Below, piece by piece: positions 53,206 to 62,116 of a stretch of 64,000 nt of DNA. Positions within the stretch are counted from its first letter, which is position 1. Every line of letters starts with the position of its first letter. The notes beneath the pieces are model-generated. The model had not been told where the DNA came from, did no database searches, and saw nothing but the letters and a program-made list of their open reading frames with translations. Source of the DNA: Pseudomonas antarctica (GTDB taxonomy: Bacteria > Pseudomonadota > Gammaproteobacteria > Pseudomonadales > Pseudomonadaceae); contig NZ_CP015600.1 in the NCBI RefSeq assembly GCF_001647715.1, forward strand, positions 744,001 to 808,000, in the 5' to 3' direction. The position numbers and the translations under genes were made by a program.

Positions 53206-54297
53206 ATGCTCACATCCCTCAAGCAAGAAAAATACATGCTGCTGGCGCTGATTGCCGCCATCGCAGCCTACCCGCTGGAGCACTGGATGCTCCACAACGG
53301 GCAAATGGTGGCGCTGCTGGCCGGCGTAACACTGATCGGCTTTATCGTCGTGGCGTCGATGCGCGTGGCGCACCATGCCGAACAACTCGCGGAAAAAGTC
53401 GGTGACCCCTATGGCACCATGATCCTGACGCTCGCCGCCGTGCTGGTGGAGGTGGTGATCCTGGCGATCATGATGAGCAACGAGCCGTCGCCCACGTTGG
53501 TGCGTGACACCATCTATTCGGCGGTGATGCTCGATATCAACGGCATCCTCGGCCTGGCCGCATTGATGGGCGGCATCAAGCATGGCGAGCAGTCCTACAA
53601 CGACGATTCGGCACGTACTTACAGTGTGATGATCCTCACCGCGATGGGCGTGTCGATGGTGGTGCCGGAATTTATCCCAGAGGCTGACTGGAAAATTTAC
53701 TCGGCCTTCACCATCGGCGCGATGGTGGTGCTCTACACCTTGTTTCTGCGCATGCAGGTAGGGCCGCACAGCTATTTCTTCAGCTACAGCTACCCGGAAA
53801 AACGCCGCAAAAAACAGCCTGAAGAACAGCAGGAACCGCCGATAAGTCTGGCGTTCTCCATCGGTACGCTGGTGTTCGGGGTGATTGTGATCGGCGCGCT
53901 GGCCGAGGTGATGTCCAAGACCCTCGACCTGGGCCTGGAAGGCACCGGCGCACCGCCGGTCATCACGGCAATTGTGGTCGCGGCCATTTCGGCGGCACCG
54001 GAAATTTTGACTGCATTGCGCGCGGCCCTGGCCAACCGTATGCAATCTGTCGTGAACATCGCCTTGGGCGCTTCATTGTCGACCGTCATTCTGACGGTGC
54101 CGGTGATGGAGGCCATGGCGCTTTACACCGGCCAGCCGTTCCAGATGGCGATGACGCCGGTGCAGACCGTGATGGTGTTGATCACGCTGGTCGTCAGCGC
54201 GATCAACCTCAACGATGGCGAAACCAACGCCATCGAAGGGATGACCCATTTCGTGTTGTTTGCGACCTTTATCATGCTGTCGCTGCTTGGGTTGTAA
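53206..54297 (+). CDS. chaA: Ca2+/H+ antiporter, ChaA-like
   Basis: A 363-residue inner-membrane cation exchanger of the CaCA superfamily. Two homologous halves carry the alpha repeats: GDPYGTMILTLAAVLVEVVILA and ITAIVVAAISAAPEILTALRAAL, each with the conserved Glu. The middle is a cytoplasmic loop rich in Lys/Glu (EKRRKKQPEEQQEP). The ATG at 53206 is chosen because AAAGG lies about 7 nt before it; an ATG at 53191 would add five residues. Confidence 0.9.
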   Translation: MLTSLKQEKYMLLALIAAIAAYPLEHWMLHNGQMVALLAGVTLIGFIVVASMRVAHHAEQLAEKVGDPYGTMILTLAAVLVEVVILAIMMSNEPSPTLVRDTIYSAVMLDINGILGLAALMGGIKHGEQSYNDDSARTYSVMILTAMGVSMVVPEFIPEADWKIYSAFTIGAMVVLYTLFLRMQVGPHSYFFSYSYPEKRRKKQPEEQQEPPISLAFSIGTLVFGVIVIGALAEVMSKTLDLGLEGTGAPPVITAIVVAAISAAPEILTALRAALANRMQSVVNIALGASLSTVILTVPVMEAMALYTGQPFQMAMTPVQTVMVLITLVVSAINLNDGETNAIEGMTHFVLFATFIMLSLLGL

Positions 54298-54322
54298 CCG
54301 ATTTAGTAGTGCCGAAGAACTC

Positions 54323-54417
54323 ATGTGGGAGCGGGCTTGCCCGCGATGGCGGTGGTTCAGTCACCTTCAGCGTCGACTGGCATACCGCTGTCGCAGGCAA
54401 GCCCGCTCCCACATTTT
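54323..54417. repeat. REP doublet (REPIN)
   Basis: Inverted pair ATGTGGGAGCGGGCTTGCCC and the complement ending GCTCCCACAT, between the convergent ends of chaA and the 8-oxoguanine deaminase gene. Confidence 0.9.
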
Positions 54418-54431
54418 GATTTATGTTTGAC

Positions 54432-55790
54432 TCAGGTTCCGGCGATCAACTGCCGCGCCGCCTGGGTGTGGTCGGCGATCAAGCCTTTGAGGTCCAGGCC
54501 TTCAACCTGGCCGTCGATGACTCGCCATTTGCCGCCAATCATCACCCTGTCCGCACGGTCGGCGCCGCATAACAGCAGCGCCGAAATCGGATCGTGGCTG
54601 CCGGAGAAACGCAGCTCGTCGAGTTTGAATAGCGCCAGGTCAGCCTGTTTGCCTACCGCCAACTCACCGATGTCCGTACGCCCCAGCAGTTGCGCCGAGC
54701 CCTTGGTCGCCCAGCCCAGCACGCCTTCAGGCGTGATCTTTTCGGCGCCGTAACGCAGGCGCTGAATGTACAGGGCCTGGCGGGCTTCGAGAATCATGTT
54801 GGACGCATCGTTGGAGGCGGAACCGTCCACGCCAAGGCCAATGGGCGCACCGGCGGCAAGCAGGTCCAGGGTCGGGCAGATTCCGGAAGCCAGGCGCATA
54901 TTTGAACTCGGGCAATGGCAGATACCCGTGCCTGCAGCCCCCAGGCGCGCGATTTCATCCGGGTTGAAGTGAATGCCATGGGCCAGCCAGGTGCGTGGGC
55001 CGAGCCAGCCGACACTGTCGAGATAATCCACGGTGCGCAGGCCGAAACGCTGCAGGCAGAAGTCTTCCTCGTCGAGGGTTTCCGCCAGGTGAGTGTGCAG
55101 GCGCACGTCGAGGCTGTTGGCCAGTTCGGCACTGGCTTCCATGATTTCCGGCGTCACGGAAAACGGCGAGCAGGGCGCCAGGGCAATCTGGATCTGCGCG
55201 CCGTCGCCACGCTGGTGGTATTCGCGGATCAGGCGTTGGCTGTCTTCAAGAATGACTTGGCCTTGTTGCACGGTTTGTTGCGGCGGCAGGCCGCCATCGG
55301 CTTCGCCCAGGCTCATGGAACCTCGGGTGAGCATGGCGCGCATGCCCAGTTCGCGCACGCTATCCACCTGTACGTCAATGGCATTTTCCAGACCGTCGGG
55401 AAACAGGTAGTGGTGATCGGCTGCCGTGGTACAGCCCGAGAGCAGCAGTTCCGCGAGCGCGACTTTTGAGGCCAGGGCGAGTTTTTCAGGGGTTAGCCGT
55501 GCCCAAACCGGATACAGGGTTTTCAGCCACGGGAACAACGGCTGATTGACGACCGGCGCCCAGGCGCGTGTCAGGGTTTGATAGAAATGGTGGTGAGTGT
55601 TGATCAAGCCGGGAAGAATCACGTGCTCACGGGCGTCGAACACTTGTCCACAAGGTACTGCGGGCTCTTGGCCCCAGCCCAGCACTTCGGTGATCACACA
55701 GTCTTGCAGCACCAGGCCACCACGGGCATCGAGGCCATTGGCAGTGAAAATCGCGAGGGGGTTTTTTAACCAGATACGGGTCGCAGGCAT
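54432..55790 (-). CDS. 8-oxoguanine deaminase
   Basis: Converts 8-oxoguanine to urate. The 452-residue amidohydrolase has metal ligands in LINTHHHFYQTL, THLAETLDEE, WLAHGIHF and the catalytic Asp in LGVDGSASND. It resembles the characterised P. aeruginosa PA0142 (TrzN/AtzA-like family), and the purine-gene neighbourhood supports that function over an atrazine-type activity. Confidence 0.9.
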   Translation of the reverse strand: MPATRIWLKNPLAIFTANGLDARGGLVLQDCVITEVLGWGQEPAVPCGQVFDAREHVILPGLINTHHHFYQTLTRAWAPVVNQPLFPWLKTLYPVWARLTPEKLALASKVALAELLLSGCTTAADHHYLFPDGLENAIDVQVDSVRELGMRAMLTRGSMSLGEADGGLPPQQTVQQGQVILEDSQRLIREYHQRGDGAQIQIALAPCSPFSVTPEIMEASAELANSLDVRLHTHLAETLDEEDFCLQRFGLRTVDYLDSVGWLGPRTWLAHGIHFNPDEIARLGAAGTGICHCPSSNMRLASGICPTLDLLAAGAPIGLGVDGSASNDASNMILEARQALYIQRLRYGAEKITPEGVLGWATKGSAQLLGRTDIGELAVGKQADLALFKLDELRFSGSHDPISALLLCGADRADRVMIGGKWRVIDGQVEGLDLKGLIADHTQAARQLIAGT

Positions 55791-55936
55791 TGGCCGGCTC
55801 CTCTGAATGATGGGTTCAGGTTTGCCAGCTCAGTGTTGCCCTGTCTGCTGATCCAGGGTCGCCGGTAAAGGCGAGGTGGCTAGATTACGTGTAGTTCGCG
55901 ATCTGGTCTAGGTGTAGGAAATCGGGTGCGATCAGT

Positions 55937-55967
55937 GTGGGAGGGAGCAAGTCGCGCGCCCTCCCAC
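55937..55967. repeat. degenerate mini-REP hairpin
   Basis: GTGGGAGGG and its exact complement CCCTCCCAC with a 13-nt loop, 17 nt past the SDR stop on the minus strand. It has the outer REP sequence only and may serve as a terminator. The rest of the 194-nt gap (55791-55984) holds nothing recognisable. Confidence 0.55.
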
Positions 55968-55984
55968 CTGTTGAACCGTGGTCC

Positions 55985-56671
55985 TTACCAGGCGATGGTG
56001 TCGCCTTTGTAGTCGACAAAATGATGGCCGCCCTTGCCTGTGTAGGCATTCACCTGATCCACCAGGCCGCGCACGCTGGTGTCGACATCAATCTGTGCGT
56101 TTTCGCCGCCCATGTCGGTCTTCACCCAGCCCGGGTGCAGCGACAGCACGGTGAGTTTGTGGTCGCCCAGTTGGGTGATAAAGCTGTTGGTCATGGAGTT
56201 GAGTGCGGCCTTGCTGGCCTTGTACAGCGCCAGGTCCGAACCATCGGGAATGGTCACGCTGCCGAGCACTGAGCTCATGAAGGCCAGAACGCCGCTGTCT
56301 TTGCGGATCTGCCCGACAAAACGCTGGGCCAGGTTGATCGGCGCGACGGCGTTGGTGAAAAACAGCTGGCCGACTTCCGCCAGGGTGGCGTGGCCGGGTT
56401 CCTGATTGGCCGGGCCTTTGACGCCCGCGTTGACGAACAGCAGGTCGAAGGTGCGGTCCTTGAGGCGCTGGCTCAGGGCGATCACGGCTTGCTGATCGTC
56501 CATGTCCAGTTTCTCGATCTGTACCGGGCCAACGGATTTCAGGGCATCGGCCTTGTTCGGATCGCGCACGGTGGCGGTCACGTCCCAGCCGTCCTGGAGC
56601 AATTGCTTGACCAGGCCAAGGCCCAGTCCGCGCGAGGCGCCGATGATCAGTGCAGTTTTTGGCGTAGACAT
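55985..56671 (-). CDS. short-chain dehydrogenase/reductase
   Basis: A 228-residue classical SDR: GASRGLGLG for NADP(H), VNAGVKG, Ser in FMSSVLGSV, YKASK as the catalytic Tyr/Lys, and HPGWVKTDMGG. It is close to the CsgA/carbonyl-reductase-like SDRs. The substrate is unknown. Confidence 0.9.
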   Translation of the reverse strand: MSTPKTALIIGASRGLGLGLVKQLLQDGWDVTATVRDPNKADALKSVGPVQIEKLDMDDQQAVIALSQRLKDRTFDLLFVNAGVKGPANQEPGHATLAEVGQLFFTNAVAPINLAQRFVGQIRKDSGVLAFMSSVLGSVTIPDGSDLALYKASKAALNSMTNSFITQLGDHKLTVLSLHPGWVKTDMGGENAQIDVDTSVRGLVDQVNAYTGKGGHHFVDYKGDTIAW

Positions 56672-56857
56672 GCAGGGCTTCCTTTGACGTCGCGGTTCAG
56701 GGAATTGAGCGAACTACATTAGCGCAGACTTGGGTAAATGGCGCGAAGTCTCATTGGACAAAAAGTGAACAGCGCGCGCAACGCCTTGTGACAGAAGGGT
56801 TACAGGCGGATGTGCTCAGGTTATCCACAGGCGGGTGCACAGTAGATGTGGGCAGTT

Positions 56858-57439
56858 TCAGCGTTCCAGCAGGATACGCCCACGGCTCAGGTCGGCGAGT
56901 TGAGTCTGCAGCGTGTCGATGTGTGCTTCTCCCAGCGCAAGCTGTAACTCGACGCCGTTGGCGGTGAAGGTTTCTTCCATCACCAGCCCGCCCAGTTCGG
57001 CAACGCGCAGTTTCACCAGGTTCAATTCGGAAAAGCCGCAGGCGCAACTCAGCGGTACGCGGCTGATCAACTCGATGCGGTCGGCAGTCTGCAGGCATTT
57101 GTTTGCACCGCCGCCGTAGGCACGGGCCAGGCCGCCGGTGCCCAACTGGATGCCGCCGTACCAGCGAATCACCAGTACCGCGACTTGATCAAACCCCTGG
57201 GCTTCGATGGCCGCCAGAATCGGTCGCCCGGCAGTGCCGCCGGGCTCACCATCGTCATTGCTGCGGTACTGGTCGGCCAGTTTCCAGGCCCAGCAGTTGT
57301 GCGTGGCGTTCAGGTCACTGTGCTGCTCGAAAAACGCCTGGGCGTCTTGCGGGCTGGTGATCGGCGCCGCCAGGGTGATAAAGCGGCTTTTGCGTATTTC
57401 TTCACGAAATTCGCAAAGGCCTGTGAGCGTGAAAGGCAT
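56858..57439 (-). CDS. YigZ/IMPACT family protein
   Basis: A 193-residue UPF0029 protein: KSRFITLAAPITSPQDAQAFF, the core DDGEPGGTAGRPIL and VLVIRWYGGIQLGTGGLARAYGG, plus a C-terminal DUF1949 ferredoxin-like domain. The molecular role is unclear; eukaryotic IMPACT regulates GCN2. It lies 12 nt after the TetR-type regulator stop. Confidence 0.92.
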   Translation of the reverse strand: MPFTLTGLCEFREEIRKSRFITLAAPITSPQDAQAFFEQHSDLNATHNCWAWKLADQYRSNDDGEPGGTAGRPILAAIEAQGFDQVAVLVIRWYGGIQLGTGGLARAYGGGANKCLQTADRIELISRVPLSCACGFSELNLVKLRVAELGGLVMEETFTANGVELQLALGEAHIDTLQTQLADLSRGRILLER

Positions 57440-57451
57440 AAATCGCTTCGT

Positions 57452-58111
57452 TTATAGGGCCGGCTTGATGCCACAGCCTTTGAGAATGATGTGGATCAGG
57501 TTGGTGCCGGCGTCTTCCATGTCTTGCTTGGTCAGCTTGGTGCGCCCGGTGACACGGCAGATCTGGGTGGCGAAGTCGGCGTAGTGCTGGGTGCTGCCCC
57601 ACAGCAGGAAGATCAGGTGCACGGGGTCGATGGGGTCCATCTTGCCGGCGTCGATCCAGGCCTGGAACACGGCTGCCCGACCGCTGAACCAGGCGCGGTA
57701 GTCCTGGCTGAAATATTCGGTAAGGCATTCGCCGCCACTGATGATTTCCATGGCGAAGATCCGCGAAGCTTGCGGATGGCGCCGGGAAAACTCCATCTTC
57801 GTACGGATGTAGCGGGTGAGCGCCACGGCCGGGTCGTCCTCGGCGGTCAGCGCATTGAAGGTGCTGTCCCACAGTTCGAGGATATTGCTGAGCACCGCGA
57901 TATACAGGCCGAGCTTGTTGGTGAAATAGTAATGCAAGTTGGCCTTGGGCAGCCCGGCACTCGACGCAATGGTGTTCATGCTGGTGCCTTTGTAGCCATG
58001 GCGCGCGAACTCGTCTTCAGCAGCCTGGAGAATCGCTTGTTCGTTCTTTTGCCGAATGCGGCTGGCGGGTTTACCGGCGTGGTTGCTGTGGGCAGGAACT
58101 TCGAGGCTCAT
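57452..58111 (-). CDS. RutR-like TetR-family regulator
   Basis: A 219-residue repressor. N-terminal HTH: KNEQAILQAAEDEFARHGYKGTSMNTIA, GLPKANLHYYF. The C-terminal domain follows E. coli RutR closely (ELWDSTFNAL, MEFSRRHPQASRIFAMEII, PIDPVHLIFLLWGSTQHYADFATQI). RutR binds uracil or thymine and controls pyrimidine use and purine/pyrimidine balance. It is located between a uracil/xanthine-type permease and YigZ. The ATG at 58111 is chosen (GGAAA upstream); an ATG at 58150 is possible. Confidence 0.87.
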   Translation of the reverse strand: MSLEVPAHSNHAGKPASRIRQKNEQAILQAAEDEFARHGYKGTSMNTIASSAGLPKANLHYYFTNKLGLYIAVLSNILELWDSTFNALTAEDDPAVALTRYIRTKMEFSRRHPQASRIFAMEIISGGECLTEYFSQDYRAWFSGRAAVFQAWIDAGKMDPIDPVHLIFLLWGSTQHYADFATQICRVTGRTKLTKQDMEDAGTNLIHIILKGCGIKPAL

Positions 58112-58198
58112 GGAGGTTTCCGTGCTGATCGATAGAGACGACGTGTGCACAGATAACCCACCCTCAAGCCTCAGACAAGTCCCGATGCAATAAAACCG

Positions 58199-59593
58199 TC
58201 AAAGCGGTTCCAGCGTGTCGCTTTCCAGTGCGTGGTTTGCGGCAACTGATGTTGCTTTGGCTTCCGGCAATAACAGGCACAACACGATAGCGGTCAGGCC
58301 GCCGCTGGTGATGGCCGAGTCGAACAGGTTTTGCACCAAGGGCGGCATCAAATGCAGCAGGTTCGGCTGGGCGGCAATGCCCAGGCCGACACCAAATGAG
58401 GTGGCGATGATCAGCATGCTGCGCCGGTCCAGCGGTGCCTGCGCGAGGATGCGCACACCGGCGGCGGCCACGCTGCCGAACATCACCAGGGTCGCGCCGC
58501 CCAATACCGGCTTGGGGATTTGCTGCAGTACGGCGCCAATCAGCGGAAACAAGCCGAGGCAACACAGCACCACGCCGATGTATAAGCCGACGTAGCGGCT
58601 GGCCACGCCGGTGAGTTGAATCACGCCATTGTTCTGCGCGAAGGTCGTGTTAGGGAAAGCGCTGAAGGTGGCGGCGATCATGCAACTCACGCCATCGCCG
58701 AGTACGCCGCCTTTGAGCCGGCTTATATAAGACGGGCCGCTGATAGGCTGGCGAGCGATCATGCAATTGGCGGTGAGGTCGCCGACGGTTTCGATGCTGC
58801 TGATCAGATAAATCAGCGCGATGGGCAGGAAGGCGCTCCAGTCGAAATTGAAACCGAAGCGAAACGGTATCGGCAGGCTGACCAGCGGCAGGTCGGGCAA
58901 GGCTTGCGGCACCAGCTTGCCACTGAACCATGCCGCGAGGCTGCCGAGGGCCAGGCCGATGATGATCGCCGAGAGGCGCACCCACGGGGTGTTCGAGCGG
59001 TTCAGCAGGATGATGGTCAGCACCACGAACAGGCCCAGGGCCAGGTTGGTCGGCGCGCCAAAGTCGGGGGCGTTGAAACCACCGCCAAGGTCGGTGATGC
59101 CGACTTTGATCAGGCTGATACCGATCAAGGTGATGACGATTCCGGTGACCAATGGCGTGATGACTCGGCGCAGTTGCCCGATAAACCGGCTCATCACAAT
59201 TTGTACCGCCGCGCCGAAGAAGCACACGCCGAAGATCATCGCCATGATGTCCTCCGGGCTGCCGCCACGTTGCTTCACCAGGAACCCCGCCGACAACACC
59301 GCGCCGAGAAACGCAAAGCTGGTGCCTTGCAGGCAGATCATCCCGGCACCGATACCAAAAGGTCTACGCGCCTGGATGAACGTTCCTGCGCCGGAAACCA
59401 TCAACGCCATGCTGATCAGGTAGGGCAGGTGGGCGGTGAGGCCCAGGGTGGAGCCGATGATCAGCGGTGGAGTGATGATGCCGACGAAGGCAGCCAGCAC
59501 ATGTTGCAGGGCTGCCAGTAGAGCGGGGATCGGTTTGGGGCGATCGTTGAGGCCGTAGATCAGGTCGCTGGGGCTGGAGGATTCTGGTGGCAT
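58199..59593 (-). CDS. NCS2-family nucleobase (xanthine/uracil) permease
   Basis: A 464-residue, 14-TM nucleobase:cation symporter-2. Motifs: QHVLAAFVGIITPPLIIG at TM1, QGTSFAFLG, SSIETVGDLTANCMIARQPISG (the conserved ESxGD-like TM8 block) and GVIQLTGVASRYVG. It resembles the purine-transporting (XanQ/UacT-type) branch rather than UraA. The ATG at 59593 is used; an in-frame TTG at 59641 would add 16 residues. It is adjacent to the RutR-like regulator. Confidence 0.87.
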   Translation of the reverse strand: MPPESSSPSDLIYGLNDRPKPIPALLAALQHVLAAFVGIITPPLIIGSTLGLTAHLPYLISMALMVSGAGTFIQARRPFGIGAGMICLQGTSFAFLGAVLSAGFLVKQRGGSPEDIMAMIFGVCFFGAAVQIVMSRFIGQLRRVITPLVTGIVITLIGISLIKVGITDLGGGFNAPDFGAPTNLALGLFVVLTIILLNRSNTPWVRLSAIIIGLALGSLAAWFSGKLVPQALPDLPLVSLPIPFRFGFNFDWSAFLPIALIYLISSIETVGDLTANCMIARQPISGPSYISRLKGGVLGDGVSCMIAATFSAFPNTTFAQNNGVIQLTGVASRYVGLYIGVVLCCLGLFPLIGAVLQQIPKPVLGGATLVMFGSVAAAGVRILAQAPLDRRSMLIIATSFGVGLGIAAQPNLLHLMPPLVQNLFDSAITSGGLTAIVLCLLLPEAKATSVAANHALESDTLEPL

Positions 59594-59681
59594 GGCGGGC
59601 AAACTCGAGGCGGACGGTTCAAGGTCCTTGCTCCCTTGCAAAAAGCTGTCCAGTTGCTCAGCTTTTAGCGAAAGGCGCGCG

Positions 59682-60602
59682 TTAGCGCGTTGCCGCCAGA
59701 CTCTCGAGAAAGCTTTCCAGCACCAAATGAGGGCGACGCCCCTTGCGCGTGACCGATGCGAGGCTTAAATCGTAAAAACGGGTAGCCGGTTTCAGCGCGC
59801 GCAGTCGGCCTTGTTGTACCCAAAGACTGGCGTAGTGATCGGGCAGGTAGCCGATATAGCGGCCGGTGAGAATCAGGAAGGCCATGCCTTCGCGGTCCGA
59901 GGCGCTGGCGGTGCAGTTGAGTGCCTGGTAATGGGCCTGGATGTCGGCGGGCAGGCGGAAGGTTGGGGCGATGGCGTCCTGGCTGTCGATACGGGTGTCG
60001 TCCAGTTGCTTGTCGTCGGCATAAAACAATGGGTGGCCGACCGCGCAGTAGAGCAGCGAGCGCTCGCTGTACAGCGGTTGGTATTCGAGGCCCGACAAGG
60101 CGCTGGCCTGGGGCACCACACCGACATGCAGGCGGCCGTCGAGTACACCTTGCTCGACTTCGTTGGGGGCGATCATGCGAATCTGGATTTGCACGTCCGG
60201 GCCGCGTTCCTTCAGCTGCGCCAGGGCATGGGTGATGCGCATATGGGGCAGGGTGACGAGGTTGTCGGTGAGGCCGATGATCAACTCGCCGCGCAAATGC
60301 TGGTGCAGTCCGTTCACCTCAGTGCGAAAACTTTCCAGGGCACTCAATAGCTGCAGGGCCGATTGATAAACCTCACGGCCTTCTTCGGTCAGGGAGAACC
60401 CGGCGCGCCCGCGTTGGCACAGCCTTAATCCGAGGCGTTGCTCCAGGTCGCTCATTTGCTGGCTGATAGCCGAGCGGCCGATACCCAGTACGGTTTCCGC
60501 CGCCGAAAAGCCACCGCACTCCACCACGCTGCGGAAAATGCGCAACAGGCGAATATCGAAGTCGCTGACTTGGGCCAGAGGATCGGGTCGACGGATGCTC
60601 AT
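59682..60602 (-). CDS. bauR: BauR, LysR-family activator of beta-alanine catabolism
   Basis: A 306-residue LTTR with HTH FDIRLLRIFRSVVECGGFSAAETVLG and IGRSAISQQMSDLEQRLG, and a C-terminal PBP2 effector domain. It is divergent from bauA, as PA0133 is. In P. aeruginosa BauR activates the bau genes in response to beta-alanine. A T-N11-A operator candidate lies at 60617. Confidence 0.9.
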   Translation of the reverse strand: MSIRRPDPLAQVSDFDIRLLRIFRSVVECGGFSAAETVLGIGRSAISQQMSDLEQRLGLRLCQRGRAGFSLTEEGREVYQSALQLLSALESFRTEVNGLHQHLRGELIIGLTDNLVTLPHMRITHALAQLKERGPDVQIQIRMIAPNEVEQGVLDGRLHVGVVPQASALSGLEYQPLYSERSLLYCAVGHPLFYADDKQLDDTRIDSQDAIAPTFRLPADIQAHYQALNCTASASDREGMAFLILTGRYIGYLPDHYASLWVQQGRLRALKPATRFYDLSLASVTRKGRRPHLVLESFLESLAATR

Positions 60603-60616
60603 AGTTTAGTGAAGGC

Positions 60617-60631
60617 CTAACTGAAGGTTAG
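60617..60631. promoter_or_regulatory. candidate BauR operator
   Basis: A dyad CTAAC-5 nt-GTTAG in the 125-nt bauR-bauA gap, 15 nt before the bauR start. It contains the T-N11-A arrangement of LysR-type sites (T60618 to A60630). Confidence 0.6.
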
Positions 60632-60727
60632 AAGAGTTGAATTTCACCGACTTTATCCCCGTGGCAATTTAGCTGCAAGAACGCTTTTCAATCCCGACGC
60701 TGCCTTTTGCCTTGCGAGGTTTTGCTG

Positions 60728-62077
60728 ATGAACATGCCCGAAAACGCCCCTTCGTCCCTGGCCAGCCAACTGAAGTTGGATGCTCACTGGATGCCCTACA
60801 CCGCCAACCGTAACTTCCAGCGTGACCCGCGCCTGATCGTGGCCGCCGAAGGCAGCTGGTTGACCGATGACAAGGGCCGCAAGGTGTACGACTCATTGTC
60901 GGGCCTGTGGACGTGCGGCGCAGGGCACACCCGCAAGGAAATCCAGGAAGCTGTGTCCAAGCAATTGGGCACCCTGGACTACTCCCCGGGCTTCCAATAC
61001 GGTCATCCATTGTCATTCCAACTGGCAGAAAAGATTACCGACCTGACCCCAGGCAACCTGAACCACGTGTTCTTCACTGATTCCGGCTCCGAGTGCGCCG
61101 ATACCGCAGTGAAGATGGTGCGCGCTTACTGGCGCCTGAAGGGCCAGGCGACCAAGACCAAAATGATCGGCCGCGCCCGTGGTTATCACGGTGTCAACAT
61201 TGCCGGTACCAGCCTGGGTGGCGTCAACGGTAACCGTAAGCTGTTTGGTCAGGGCTTGATGGATGTTGACCACCTGCCTCACACCTTGCTGGCGAGCAAT
61301 GCCTTCTCCCGTGGCATGCCGGAGCTGGGCGGTATCGCCTTGGCCGATGAGCTGCTCAAACTGATCGAATTGCATGACGCGTCGAACATCGCTGCGGTGT
61401 TTGTCGAGCCGATGGCCGGCTCCGCTGGCGTGCTGGTGCCGCCGCAAGGTTATCTCAAGCGTCTGCGTGAGATCTGCGACCAGCACAACATCCTGTTGGT
61501 GTTTGATGAAGTGATCACCGGTTTCGGCCGTACCGGCTCGATGTTCGGTGCTGACAGCTTCGGTGTGACCCCGGACCTGATGTGCATCGCCAAGCAAGTC
61601 ACCAATGGCGCGATCCCGATGGGCGCGGTGATTGCCAGCAGCGAGATCTACCAGACCTTCATGAACCAGGCGACGCCGGAGTACGCGGTGGAATTCCCCC
61701 ACGGCTACACCTACTCGGCGCACCCAGTGGCTTGCGCCGCTGGCCTGGCGGCGTTGGACCTGTTGCAGAAAGAAAACCTGGTGCAGAGCGTAGCCGAAGT
61801 CGCCCCGCACTTTGAGAATGCGCTGCACGGTTTGAAGGGCAGCAAGAATGTGATCGACATTCGCAACTACGGCCTGGCCGGTGCAATCCAGATTGCCCCG
61901 CGTGACGGTGATGCCATCGTGCGTCCATTCGAGGCTGGCATGGCTTTGTGGAAAGCCGGTTTCTACGTGCGCTTTGGCGGTGACACCCTGCAGTTCGGGC
62001 CAACCTTTAACAGCAAGCCGCAGGACCTGGATCGCCTGTTCGATGCGGTCGGCGAAGTGCTGAACAAGATCGATTGA
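60728..62077 (+). CDS. bauA: beta-alanine:pyruvate aminotransferase
   Basis: A 449-residue class III PLP aminotransferase converting beta-alanine to malonate semialdehyde. It closely follows the P. aeruginosa enzyme (PA0132): AHWMPYTANRNFQ, SGLWTCGAGH, VFFTDSGSECADT, FDEVITGFGRTG and the PLP lysine in CIAKQVTNGA. The ATG at 60728 has GAGG upstream; an earlier in-frame start adds seven residues without homology. Confidence 0.96.
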   Translation: MNMPENAPSSLASQLKLDAHWMPYTANRNFQRDPRLIVAAEGSWLTDDKGRKVYDSLSGLWTCGAGHTRKEIQEAVSKQLGTLDYSPGFQYGHPLSFQLAEKITDLTPGNLNHVFFTDSGSECADTAVKMVRAYWRLKGQATKTKMIGRARGYHGVNIAGTSLGGVNGNRKLFGQGLMDVDHLPHTLLASNAFSRGMPELGGIALADELLKLIELHDASNIAAVFVEPMAGSAGVLVPPQGYLKRLREICDQHNILLVFDEVITGFGRTGSMFGADSFGVTPDLMCIAKQVTNGAIPMGAVIASSEIYQTFMNQATPEYAVEFPHGYTYSAHPVACAAGLAALDLLQKENLVQSVAEVAPHFENALHGLKGSKNVIDIRNYGLAGAIQIAPRDGDAIVRPFEAGMALWKAGFYVRFGGDTLQFGPTFNSKPQDLDRLFDAVGEVLNKID

Positions 62078-62116
62078 TTTCTCCTTCTATATAGAACAAC
62101 TTTTCAGGAGCCCCGC

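Noticed and set aside
56819..56828. DnaA-box-like TTATCCACAG (also one inside the MATE gene near 13957)
   Set aside because: Single isolated boxes of this length are expected by chance in 64 kb; no cluster, AT-rich unwinding element or dnaA/dnaN gene is nearby, so this is not an origin.
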